Origin: a bacterium
GTDB taxonomy: Bacteria > Spirochaetota > UBA4802 > UBA5550
Direction: 5' to 3'
Assembly (NCBI GenBank): GCA_024224995.1
Contig: JAAENB010000481.1
Coordinates: forward strand, 1-30,810
DNA length: 30,810 nt
The position numbers were made by a program, and so were the translations under genes. Below are positions 24,217-30,810 of this stretch, in pieces; position 1 is the stretch's first letter, and the number at the start of each line of letters is the position of its first letter. The notes under the pieces were generated by a model, which was not told the origin of the DNA, ran no database searches, and was given only the letters and a program-made list of their open reading frames with translations.

Positions 24217-24810
24217 ATGAGAAGCTATTATTCCGATGACGACCTGTATCAATACAATTTCCAGCACAAAACACCGGAAACATTAAGAGCGTTGCTCTTA
24301 ACCGGGGAAGATATTGACAAACGGCTGGCACGCGGCGAGTCCCCCCTGGCGATCAGCGTTCACAAATGGAAACGGGTATTTAAGGCATATCGATATATCA
24401 GCACTTTATACTCCCCTGCCAGCTTTTACCGGGATATCCTGAAAGGATTGGGCCATAAAACCTGTGCTTTATGCGTAGACGCGCTCAACAAATACACAGA
24501 GCAGTGCGGTTCACCCCGGTTCCAGAAAGATAAATGCGCCCTCTGTCCGCTGGCAACAAAAGAAATCTGCCATGACCGGACCAGCACCTATTCACATATA
24601 TGGTCCATACTCGATATTGCGCGGCCCCTGGGTTCCGTAGCGCCGCTCACTCCGGACGAAAAGGTCGAGCACATAAAATTAGGACATTTAATAGAAAGAA
24701 TGCAGTGGATGATCTTTACCCTGGAAAAATACCGGCCCCTTCCCGGAGAAGGCGCGTATTATACAGTTTCCGAAGTTCAGATGTTCGCGAATGAGTCCCC
24801 TATTGCATGA
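24217..24810 (+). CDS. Sigma-54-controlled six-cysteine protein of unknown function, 197 residues
   Basis: The start at ATG 24217 is fixed by AAGGAGG (24201-24207) nine bases upstream and by the sigma-54 promoter; a longer frame from 24160 would begin before transcription starts. The first 80 residues are helical and basic (ETLRALLLTGEDIDKRLARG, VHKWKRVFKAYRYISTL). A cysteine module follows: C83-x2-C86-x10-C97-x9-C107-x2-C110-x7-C118 then H119 (CALC...C...CALCPLATKEICHD). Two CALC pairs suggest a bound metal ion or iron-sulfur cluster. The tail is helical (HIKLGHLIERMQWMIFTLEKY). No signal peptide or membrane segment is visible. I do not recognise the family. It follows a double-cluster QueG-like protein but has its own promoter, so it is inducible under some sigma-54 condition such as nitrogen, redox or metabolite control, which cannot be decided here. 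Confidence 0.85.
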   Translation: MRSYYSDDDLYQYNFQHKTPETLRALLLTGEDIDKRLARGESPLAISVHKWKRVFKAYRYISTLYSPASFYRDILKGLGHKTCALCVDALNKYTEQCGSPRFQKDKCALCPLATKEICHDRTSTYSHIWSILDIARPLGSVAPLTPDEKVEHIKLGHLIERMQWMIFTLEKYRPLPGEGAYYTVSEVQMFANESPIA

Positions 24811-24819
24811 AACCGGTAA

Positions 24820-24866
24820 GGGAACTGTCAGGAACTGACACCTGATGTCAATTTCTGACAGTTCCC
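24820..24866. terminator. Long hairpin after the six-cysteine protein gene
   Basis: GGGAACTGTCAG (24820-24831) pairs perfectly with CTGACAGTTCCC (24855-24866). Inside, GAAC/ATTT pairs imperfectly and TGACA/TGTCA (24836-24840 with 24846-24850) closes a 5-nt loop. It begins nine bases after the stop. No T-run follows, so it may be a REP-like repeat that ends or protects the transcript. Confidence 0.6.
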
Positions 24867-24941
24867 GTACTTAATTTACTCTTGACAGATTTCCCGGTAA
24901 AAATAATAGTCCATTATACTTAACTTTCCTGGAAAACACGC

Positions 24942-25556
24942 ATGAATGAATCTATTATTTCGCAAAACAGGCTGGCTCTTTTCGATTTCGACGGAACCAT
25001 CACCAATACCGACTCTTTCATCGCCTTTATCAAATACGCAGTTGGTAAAAAGAAATTCGCTTATGGCCTGTTCCGCCTGGGGCCGTATATCCTGCTTTAT
25101 TCTCTAAAAATTATTTCTCTTGATACCATAAAAGAACGGATAATTCGTTTCTTTTTTAAGGGATGGCCGGAAGAAAGATTTAATGCCGCGGCCAGACGTT
25201 TTATGGAAGAAAAACTACCGGGGTATATACTGCAATCGGCTTTTGACCGGCTGCTCTGGCATAAAAAAATGGATCATCATGTGATGATCGTTACGGGATC
25301 TCTTGATCCCTGGCTCTCGGGCTGGTGCGATTTTTATGGTTTTCAACTCATAGCAACAGGGCTTGAGATCAAAGACGGATTCCTTACGGGAAAATTCAGA
25401 ACAAAAAACTGCAATCATCAAGAAAAAGTCAACCGGGTAAAACAGGCCGTTGATATATCATCCTATGAATATATTTATGCCTATGGCAACTCCGAAGGAG
25501 ACAGGGAAATGCTTGCTCTTGCTGATGAGCAGTACTACCGGCACTTTAGCAGTTAA
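24942..25556 (+). CDS. HAD-IB family phosphatase (SerB-like), 204 residues
   Basis: The HAD motifs are complete: motif I LALFDFDGTITNTDS (nucleophile D15, acid D17), motif II VMIVTGSLDPWL (T/S after the strand), motif III lysine likely in NCNHQEKVNRVKQ (K near 163), motif IV YAYGNSEGDREML. The helical cap lies between motif I and II (about 25-100: FIKYAVGKKKFAYGLFRLGPY). This is the HAD-IB 'PSPase-like' class that includes phosphoserine phosphatase and lipid-phosphate hydrolases; the substrate cannot be told from sequence. TTGACA at 24882-24887 with TAATAG 16 bp on is a possible promoter. Its last 11 bases overlap the end of the convergent gene at 25546. Confidence 0.9.
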   Translation: MNESIISQNRLALFDFDGTITNTDSFIAFIKYAVGKKKFAYGLFRLGPYILLYSLKIISLDTIKERIIRFFFKGWPEERFNAAARRFMEEKLPGYILQSAFDRLLWHKKMDHHVMIVTGSLDPWLSGWCDFYGFQLIATGLEIKDGFLTGKFRTKNCNHQEKVNRVKQAVDISSYEYIYAYGNSEGDREMLALADEQYYRHFSS

Positions 25557-26442
25557 AAATATTCCCCTGGTCCATTCCCAGCTCAGTAATAATATTCCTG
25601 AAATCATCAAGGCCGGGAGACTCTTTGCCAATGAGCGTGTAAAGCATTGCTTCCATTACATTGGTGCCGAATGTCCGCCCGTCTATTTCCGGGGTTGTAG
25701 TAATGACCCGGCTTACGCCGCTTTCTTTTAGCGCCTGAATATTCTCTTCCGTAGTTGTATTGGTAAGGACCACCTTTCCCGACATATCATCGGGACGGTA
25801 TTTTAAAATATAGAGAAAATCTCCCGCAATAACATCGGCATTTTGGAAATATTTTACATACTTATAGTTCCGCTCTTCCTGGTTCTCTCCCGTAGGATAG
25901 AGCCACTCAAACGGAAGCCGTACAATTAATGGGCCCGCGATTCGTGCCACCCGTGCCAGGGTACTTAACTTTTTTATGGGGAACGGAAGCCCCAGTGACA
26001 TTACCAGATCCCCAAAAACCAGCTCTTTACTGTACCTGTCTAATACCGATGCCATGCCGAATCGCTCCGCTCCTACGGTGCAAAATACTCTTGATTGCGT
26101 TAAATCGAGCGTTTTTTCTGCCTGCATTTTTTCCAGAACCATGGGTTCCAGGGTCATTTTTAGCAGCGATCCGTCAAAAACAGGGGTTTTTAACCCGGCT
26201 ATTAAGCGGTTTGGCATTGGCAGGGGAATTTTTTTATCGGGTCCTCCGAAAATGTAGAGGTCTGTTCCTCCGATCCCAAAGGCATCTACCTCATTATCCA
26301 GCTCTTCGTATAATTGCCGCATCTCTTCAAGGTTGCCGTTTGTTCCTATCCGGGAGATCTCAAACTCCTCTCCGCCGAATTTCGCATAGGCTTTCGCGTC
26401 CCGGACTACACTGCCAAGACTGATGCTCACGATCTTCTTCAT
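25546..26442 (-). CDS. 'Quinate 5-dehydrogenase'-annotated family protein, 298 residues
   Basis: The protein matches by pattern a family found in Firmicutes and spirochaetes that databases label quinate 5-dehydrogenase: N-terminal IVSISLGSVVRDAKA, DAFGIGGTDLYIF, TPVFDGSLLKMTLE, ERFGMASVLDRY, LVFGDLVMSLGLPFPI, LPFEWLYPTGENQEE, ADVIAGDFLYILKY, VLTNTTTEENIQ and ITTTPEIDGRTFGTNVMEA (about 248-267). I know of no firm biochemical support for that name, and a canonical GxGxxG dinucleotide motif is not obvious, so function stays open. GAGAGG lies in front of the ATG at 26442. The gene is convergent with the HAD phosphatase and its stop overlaps it by 11 bases. A long inverted-repeat element lies just upstream. 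Confidence 0.82.
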   Translation of the reverse strand: MKKIVSISLGSVVRDAKAYAKFGGEEFEISRIGTNGNLEEMRQLYEELDNEVDAFGIGGTDLYIFGGPDKKIPLPMPNRLIAGLKTPVFDGSLLKMTLEPMVLEKMQAEKTLDLTQSRVFCTVGAERFGMASVLDRYSKELVFGDLVMSLGLPFPIKKLSTLARVARIAGPLIVRLPFEWLYPTGENQEERNYKYVKYFQNADVIAGDFLYILKYRPDDMSGKVVLTNTTTEENIQALKESGVSRVITTTPEIDGRTFGTNVMEAMLYTLIGKESPGLDDFRNIITELGMDQGNIFNC

Positions 26443-26771
26443 TAAATGCTACCTCTCAAGAAACTCTTTTTAAATAGGGCCTGTTTCCGGGAAGAGAGAC
26501 GTTGCATGCAACGTCTTTACGGGTTGGTTCCCCGGAGATTTGTCCCGGGTCAACACCACAGAGGGAAATCCCAGATAAACACCGCGTACCGAATCCCCTC
26601 GCAGGGCCGCACTCCTTCCCGGAATCTCCATAGCCCTGTCCGGAAACCAGCCAGTAAAGGCGTTGCACTACAACGTCTTTCAGACCAGATGCAGCTCGCA
26701 ATATTATTTAGTTTCTGACGTATTTTTTCCCCGCAGAGGCGGGTGCCATTCTTGACCGATTACCATCCCCC
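26443..26771. other. Intergenic region dominated by repeats
   Basis: No gene is supported in its 329 bases. It holds CTCTCAAGAAACT (26453-26465, also at 30586-30598), the inverted-repeat element at 26495-26681, and a small GC hairpin CCCGC/GCGGG near 26732-26747 beyond the HU stop. Confidence 0.5.
26495..26681. repeat. Long imperfect inverted-repeat (BIME/MITE-like) element
   Basis: Each end is itself a palindrome: AGACGTTGCATGCAACGTCT (26497-26516, perfect) on the left and AAAGGCGTTG/CAACGTCTTT (26656-26680, one G.T) on the right. The adjoining 17 bases, 26513-26529 and 26645-26661, are inverted copies matching 14 of 17. Further in, GGAGATT (26534-26540) matches AATCTCC (26623-26629). The motif CCCGGAATCTCCA (26618-26630) recurs at 30798-30810. 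Palindromes like the left one are common intergenic repeats in many bacteria. It carries no transposase. Confidence 0.6.
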
Positions 26772-27047
26772 CTAACTGTTTATGTCCGTTTTCAGATTAC
26801 TGCCCATTTTAAAGGTAACGATCTTCCTGGCGGAAATCTCCTTTGTTTCCCCGGTTCCGGGGATTTTGCTGAACCGGGCCGGCTGATCTATGGGCGAGAA
26901 GGTGCCGAATCCCACAAGGGGGACCGTTTCTCCTCGGCTCAGGGCTTCGGTTATGGACTCCAGGGCTGCCCCTAAAAAACGGTCGGTTTCGGCTTTGCTA
27001 AGGGAAGTTTTCTCGGCGATGGAAGTTATTAACTCGTTTTTAGTCAT
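26772..27047 (-). CDS. HU/IHF-family DNA-binding protein, divergent arm
   Basis: 91 residues, the family's length. The helical N-terminal part MTKNELITSIAEKTSLSKAE and the strand GETVPLVGFGTFSPIDQPAR are typical of HU. The tip of the DNA-binding arm normally reads RxGRNPxTGExI; here it is ARFSKIPGTGETKEI, keeping the intercalating proline and the TGE but losing the arginine-rich stretch. The C-terminus ISARKIVTFKMGSNLKTDIN is conserved. It binds and bends DNA as a dimer in nucleoid organisation; the altered arm may change affinity. AGGAGGAG precedes the ATG at 27047. It is monocistronic with a weak promoter upstream. Confidence 0.93.
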   Translation of the reverse strand: MTKNELITSIAEKTSLSKAETDRFLGAALESITEALSRGETVPLVGFGTFSPIDQPARFSKIPGTGETKEISARKIVTFKMGSNLKTDINS

Positions 27048-27083
27048 ATCCGGCTCCTCCTGAATTCCTGAATTGAATGGCAG

Positions 27084-27110
27084 GTTATATTGGGCCGGAT
27101 TTTCTGTAAA
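27084..27110 (-). promoter_or_regulatory. Weak promoter candidate of the HU-like gene
   Basis: On the minus strand TTTACA (27105-27110) and TATAAC (27084-27089) match five of six bases each, but the spacer is only 15 bp. Confidence 0.3.
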
Positions 27111-27127
27111 TTCATTTAATTAGTTAT

Positions 27128-27940
27128 TTATTTAAAATAATTTTTCTTTATTTTATCATAGGTTCCGTCTTGTTTCATTTTTTTTAATATGATATCAAAT
27201 CTATCTCTAATATCTCCTCTATTTCTCTTTTTTGAAAAAGCAAGATAACTGGGAACACTTTGCAAGGGCGGGGAGAGTTCTTTTACGGCATCCGGTTTAT
27301 CCATTTTTTTTAGAATATCCAGCGCTCCGTACTTATTGCTGACCAAAATATCAAAACGGCCGTTTACCAGCTTGTTCATATTTTGTTCACCCATTTTCAC
27401 TGTATCGATATTTGGCAGCGTTTTATTTTTTACCAGTTCATCAAAGACTTTGCCATAGCTTACTTTTCTTACGACACCGAATCTATAGGCTTTGAGTTTT
27501 TTTAAGTCTCCGGTATAGGTGATAGTGGAATTTTTCGCTACGAATAAAGAAACAATTTGCGGCATTAGTACTTCTTTTGAGTAATCCGCGAACGTTTCTC
27601 TTTCGGGGTTTTTATACGCCGTAAATATCGCGTCGGCTTTACCTGTTTCTATCATTTTTATGGCTCTGGGCCAGGGATACAATTTAATTTGAATTGGCTG
27701 TTTCATACGGCTAAAGGCTTCCCGTATTATACTCACGGCAATTCCTTCGATGTTTCCATCCTCGGTTTTATACTCATAAGGAGGATATTGCAGGGTCAAT
27801 AAAATGAGTGTTTTATTGTCCACACTGCTTTGTTCTACCGGTGTTTCATTTTCTCCCGGTTTATTTGTTTCTTCCTTTTTTTTACAAGAAACAATAAGAA
27901 ATAAAAAAATCATTATCAGAGTGATTGATTTTTTTAGCAT
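27128..27940 (-). CDS. Family-3 extracellular solute-binding lipoprotein (SBP_bac_3)
   Basis: 270 residues. The lipoprotein signal peptide ends in FLIVSC with C19 and a KKKEE tether. The SBP_bac_3 domain covers about 44-268: LTLQYPPYEYKTEDGNIEGIAVSIIREAF is the ligand-site entry, KMIETGKADAIFTAYKNPERETFADYS is the conserved GRxDAI-type hinge segment, LKAYRFGVVRKVSYG starts lobe 2, and DILVSNKYGALDIL follows. Family members bind amino acids or small organic acids for ABC importers, or act as periplasmic sensor inputs. No permease or ATPase is adjacent. It follows the outer-membrane barrel by ten bases; its AAGGAG overlaps that gene's TAA, so the two are translationally coupled. Confidence 0.9.
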   Translation of the reverse strand: MLKKSITLIMIFLFLIVSCKKKEETNKPGENETPVEQSSVDNKTLILLTLQYPPYEYKTEDGNIEGIAVSIIREAFSRMKQPIQIKLYPWPRAIKMIETGKADAIFTAYKNPERETFADYSKEVLMPQIVSLFVAKNSTITYTGDLKKLKAYRFGVVRKVSYGKVFDELVKNKTLPNIDTVKMGEQNMNKLVNGRFDILVSNKYGALDILKKMDKPDAVKELSPPLQSVPSYLAFSKKRNRGDIRDRFDIILKKMKQDGTYDKIKKNYFK

Positions 27941-27950
27941 TACCTTCTCC

Positions 27951-29282
27951 TTAAAAGCTCACTGTTTCAGAAATAAAGATGCTGATGCTCCACACGGTTT
28001 TATCTTTTACAAATTTTGTTGGAATAAAATCGCTATCATACGCTATACACTGAATTTCTCCAACACCATAACGGAAATGCCCGCCAATGGTGGTCCAGGA
28101 CATTTGCCGTTTTTCTTCGGCACCAATATTCGTGCCATATGACAGGCTTAAGGTTCCGGAGTAATAATCAAGTTTATCAGCAAAAGGCTTAATCCCTTTA
28201 TTGGTATCGACAGTAATATCATCATCGGGGCTAAAATCGGTATAAAAACCGGCCCGGAGAACCAGGCTGCCGGCAATAAAAAACTCCCCTCCCACTTTGA
28301 CATTGACAACGATATTATCCGCCCACTCTGAGGTATAAAAGGCCTCACCGTCTATGGATAGGGAAAATATACCAGGCATGGTAAAGGCATACCCGGCCGA
28401 AAGCGACATTGGCCTGATTTGCTTAAATGTATCATAGCTTATTGCGGCCCTGTAAGTGATATCATTAGCATTGCTGGAATTCCAGTCGATGATAGTAAAC
28501 TCGCCCTCTTCATGAAGATTCCACAATGGGGATTTATAATGTATGCCAATGATATTATTTTCTGTTATTACGTATTGAACTCCTGCTGTTGCCTGGAGTA
28601 GTATAGCATCCAGGTATGCGTCATCCTCTTGTGTTGCTATGATATCGCTAGCCGGCAGATCATAAAGAAATCTAACATCGTTTTTATATTTTGACCTGAA
28701 GTATCCCACTCCCGTACTAATCCCAATATTAAGATCTTTTATGAGCTCAGTGCCCACTCCCAGCATGGACTGGTATAATTTCCTTTCAAGAAGATATGAA
28801 CTCTTTAATACAACGTCACCGGATACTGTATTCCACTTTGCTTCCATTACCCCTTCAATATTATTCTGGTACGGAATAAAAATCCCAAAACCAAGCCCGG
28901 TTTTCTCCCCCAGTTTCAGACCAAAGGCGACCGTATTGGGTACGGCTGAAAATTCTTTTTCATTCACGTCAATAGACTGTGTTCCGGTGGCACCTGCCGG
29001 TACTTGCAGAAACCCTTTGGTTTCCGTTTCCAGATACGCATACGAATTAGCGGATATATTAACCGAAAGCGACTCAAGGCGTGCCAGGCCCGCAGGATTA
29101 TACCAGAGCGCTGTTCCCGAATCGGCCAGTGCCGTAAATGCCCCTGCCATTCCCGCGGCTCTGTCTCCTACGAGGTGCTGGTAATTATTAAAATAATATG
29201 AGAATGAAGGTACTGCCATACAGAGAAGACACAATGCCGGTAAAAGAGCGAATTTGAGTATTATATCAAAAATATTTTTCAT
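27951..29282 (-). CDS. FadL/OmpP1-type (UPF0164-like) outer-membrane beta-barrel protein
   Basis: 443 residues from the ATG at 29282. That start is fixed by GGAGG (29295-29299) and by the promoter start near 29303, which excludes an in-frame ATG at 29321. A signal peptide (IILKFALLPALCLLCMAVPSFS) precedes YYFNNYQHLVGDRAAGMAGAFTALADSGTALWYNPAGLA, the N-terminal hatch signature of FadL-like proteins of spirochaetes. The rest alternates strands such as LSVNISANSYAYLET and GLGFGIFIPYQNNI, and the last residue is Phe (ISETVSF), the usual barrel-insertion end. FadL proteins let hydrophobic compounds cross the outer membrane. Linked to a solute-binding lipoprotein ten bases downstream, so the two may handle one nutrient; that is inference. 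Confidence 0.9.
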   Translation of the reverse strand: MKNIFDIILKFALLPALCLLCMAVPSFSYYFNNYQHLVGDRAAGMAGAFTALADSGTALWYNPAGLARLESLSVNISANSYAYLETETKGFLQVPAGATGTQSIDVNEKEFSAVPNTVAFGLKLGEKTGLGFGIFIPYQNNIEGVMEAKWNTVSGDVVLKSSYLLERKLYQSMLGVGTELIKDLNIGISTGVGYFRSKYKNDVRFLYDLPASDIIATQEDDAYLDAILLQATAGVQYVITENNIIGIHYKSPLWNLHEEGEFTIIDWNSSNANDITYRAAISYDTFKQIRPMSLSAGYAFTMPGIFSLSIDGEAFYTSEWADNIVVNVKVGGEFFIAGSLVLRAGFYTDFSPDDDITVDTNKGIKPFADKLDYYSGTLSLSYGTNIGAEEKRQMSWTTIGGHFRYGVGEIQCIAYDSDFIPTKFVKDKTVWSISIFISETVSF

Positions 29283-29309
29283 AATTTTTTCAAGCCTCCA
29301 CCCGAAAAA

Positions 29310-29338
29310 ATTATATGTCAAAAAAATGAAATCGTCAA
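29310..29338 (-). promoter_or_regulatory. Strong promoter of the outer-membrane barrel / binding-protein operon
   Basis: On the minus strand TTGACG (29333-29338) and a perfect TATAAT (29310-29315) are separated by exactly 17 bp. Transcription would begin near 29303, 21 bases before the ATG at 29282. Confidence 0.75.
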
Positions 29339-29401
29339 GATGTTTTTGCCCCCCTTTCTCATAGCGACCGGTCCGGTCTCAGAGGAACCGATTTATGGGT
29401 T

Positions 29402-30562
29402 TCATTCCTGCTTCCTTTCCAGCTCTTCAATAAAACATTCAACACTTTCAGCATCGGGAAACCGTTCAAACAGGTCGTCAAAGTCATCCCCGGTCTGTTC
29501 CCGGACTTTATTCCAGTGAAACCGTTCGAACTTTTTTGCTTGAGCATAATCAAACTCTTCATTCCGGAACAGGTTGAGAAGATCACGGCAGGACTCAAGA
29601 GCTCCGGAAATATTCTGTAATTCGAGGCGGCAAATGATGAGGCCCACAAGAGGAGAAACATAGAGATTTTTTGTATCCGCGGCAACATCCGCGTAGATCT
29701 TTTCCGCGTGCCGGAACCGGCCCAGTTCCCGGTACAGGGCTGCCAGGGAAATCTCGGCAGGGAAATACGCGTCGGAAACAGCGTTTCCATACTCAATTGC
29801 ATTTTGAAAAAATTCAATTGCCCGGTCATATTCTTTTAACAGGCGGTGCAGCGCGGCTTTATCATAGCTTAAAGAAGGCATGTAGAAATTATCATGCCCT
29901 AATTTTTCAATAATATTATAATCATCCAGAGCCTTTTTATAATTCTTTATACTGATATACATCCACGAACGGGAAAAATAACAGGAAGATTCATCCGGAT
30001 CAATCTCAATAGCCATGTCCAGACACTCATGCACCGGCCCCGGGATTTCCGATACGGCATCTCCTTCCATTTCAAAAAGAATTTCAGCCTTAAAGCAATA
30101 GGGTTCACAGGAAGGTTCTTCCTGCAGATCCAGGCCCCGGTTAATATCTTCCAGGGCTTTATCTAAATCGGGTTTTTCGCAGTTCATGAACGCGTAGGCG
30201 CGATCATATAAAACCTGGCAGCTTTCATCAGCAAGCTCCAGGGCTCTGGTATAATCCTTAATAGCTATTGTATAAGCCATATCGTCCGATAAGATTTCCG
30301 CTCTATTTAGATACAGCTCGGCGTTATCGGGATAGAGCCTTATTTCATCCGACAGCTTCCTGAGATCACCATCGAAATCAATAACCATTGAATCACTTTC
30401 TACACATTCGGTAATATCTTCACCTTCTTTAACATAAACAATATAATCCTGAAGATGGTCATGTCCCGGATCAACATGCAGCCGTTTCATGGTTTTTATA
30501 ATAGCAGCAGCGAAAAGGCCCACACCAGCAATTATAACAATTATCCCAATTATGCTTCCCAT
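29402..30562 (-). CDS. Membrane-anchored TPR-repeat protein, 386 residues
   Basis: A single N-terminal membrane segment (IIGIIVIIAGVGLFAAAIIKT, residues 4-24) is followed by a charged linker and a chain of about six to seven tetratricopeptide repeats (roughly 78-330): PDNAELYLNRAEILSD, CQVLYDRAYAFMN, PYCFKAEILFEME, SSCYFSRSWMYISIKNYKKALDDY, YDKAALHRLLKEYDRAIEFFQNAI and SLAALYRELGRFRHAEKIYADV. TPR arrays scaffold protein-protein contacts; the partner cannot be inferred. The tail is acidic and helical. AAGGGAG precedes the ATG at 30562. It is monocistronic, followed by the outer-membrane operon on the same strand. Confidence 0.9.
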   Translation of the reverse strand: MGSIIGIIVIIAGVGLFAAAIIKTMKRLHVDPGHDHLQDYIVYVKEGEDITECVESDSMVIDFDGDLRKLSDEIRLYPDNAELYLNRAEILSDDMAYTIAIKDYTRALELADESCQVLYDRAYAFMNCEKPDLDKALEDINRGLDLQEEPSCEPYCFKAEILFEMEGDAVSEIPGPVHECLDMAIEIDPDESSCYFSRSWMYISIKNYKKALDDYNIIEKLGHDNFYMPSLSYDKAALHRLLKEYDRAIEFFQNAIEYGNAVSDAYFPAEISLAALYRELGRFRHAEKIYADVAADTKNLYVSPLVGLIICRLELQNISGALESCRDLLNLFRNEEFDYAQAKKFERFHWNKVREQTGDDFDDLFERFPDAESVECFIEELERKQE

Positions 30563-30810
30563 AACAACTCCCTTAATTTAACTCTCTCTCAAGAAACTGG
30601 ATTTATAAACGGGCTTCCTTCTTTATAATGAGGGGCTGGAAGCCCCACGCTATGAGAAAAACCCATCATCCTGGTGAACTTATTTATAAACAGAGCCTTC
30701 TACCGGAAGATGTTATCCGGGGTTATGCTCTGCTGCCCTAATGGGGTTAAAACCCCGGGCTCAAATTGACTCATTTCCAAAAACTCTTGCGCCCCTCCCC
30801 GGAATCTCCA
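30563..30810. repeat. Repeat-rich intergenic sequence at the right edge
   Basis: No gene is supported. CTCTCAAGAAACT (30586-30598) repeats 26453-26465, and CCCGGAATCTCCA (30798-30810) repeats 26618-26630, with related bases before it (GCGCCCCTC against GCACTCCTT). Hairpins GGGGCT/AGCCCC (near 30632-30648) and GGGGTT/AACCCC (near 30743-30756) lie between. It is probably a copy of a dispersed intergenic repeat, cut by the window edge. Confidence 0.45.

Noticed and set aside
29283..29321. Longer N-terminus for the outer-membrane barrel starting at 29321
   Set aside because: That ATG lies upstream of the predicted transcription start, and GGAGG plus the signal peptide fit the ATG at 29282.

Overview
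The window looks like a chromosomal segment of an anaerobic, Gram-negative-type bacterium, most probably a free-living spirochaete. This is inferred from several things seen together: an outer-membrane barrel of the FadL/UPF0164 type with the GDRAAGMAGAF and NPAGL signatures, lipoproteins with loose lipoboxes (FMGC, IFGC, IVSC), a homodimeric pyruvate:ferredoxin oxidoreductase, many multi-PAS hybrid histidine kinases, and moderate G+C. No rRNA, tRNA, CRISPR array or intact insertion sequence was seen.

Layout. 1-2128 holds the end of a small gene, a tail-collar lipoprotein gene interrupted by one in-frame TAG, a possible 48-codon gene and a divergent XRE-type regulator. 2129-11381 is a signalling block of four histidine-kinase proteins. 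Three read leftwards: a membrane kinase translationally coupled to a REC-kinase, and a REC-PAS-kinase-REC hybrid. One reads rightwards: a PAS/GAF-kinase-REC-HPt hybrid. None carries a DNA-binding output domain, and the only HPt domain is on the last one. A 30-codon scrap of another receiver domain overlaps the start of the 890-residue hybrid. 11474-12694 is an exported endonuclease I with a PPC domain. 12894-16772 is a divergent pair: a 687-residue exported protein of unknown family with internal duplication, and a membrane-anchored family I-type lipase.

17081-21376 holds a lone HypB-type GTPase convergent with pyruvate:ferredoxin oxidoreductase. 21665-25556 reads rightwards: an unknown two-domain protein, a QueG-like double-4Fe-4S protein, a six-cysteine protein behind a near-perfect sigma-54 promoter, and a HAD-IB phosphatase. 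25546-30562 reads leftwards: a TPR protein, then an outer-membrane barrel coupled to a family-3 solute-binding lipoprotein, then an HU-like protein and a protein of the family labelled 'quinate 5-dehydrogenase'.

The intergenic regions are unusually rich in palindromes: a perfect 28-nt palindrome (16812-16839), a nested inverted-repeat element with flanking direct repeats (22695-22888), a long imperfect inverted repeat (26495-26681) whose motif recurs at the right edge, and a 47-nt hairpin (24820-24866). These suggest small mobile or REP-like repeats in this genome. Points most worth following are the sigma-54-driven cysteine-rich protein next to the QueG-like protein, the duplicated exported protein paired with the membrane lipase, the TAG-interrupted lipoprotein, the receiver-domain remnant, and the nested repeat element. 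Assignments rest on reading motifs by eye; no database search was run.
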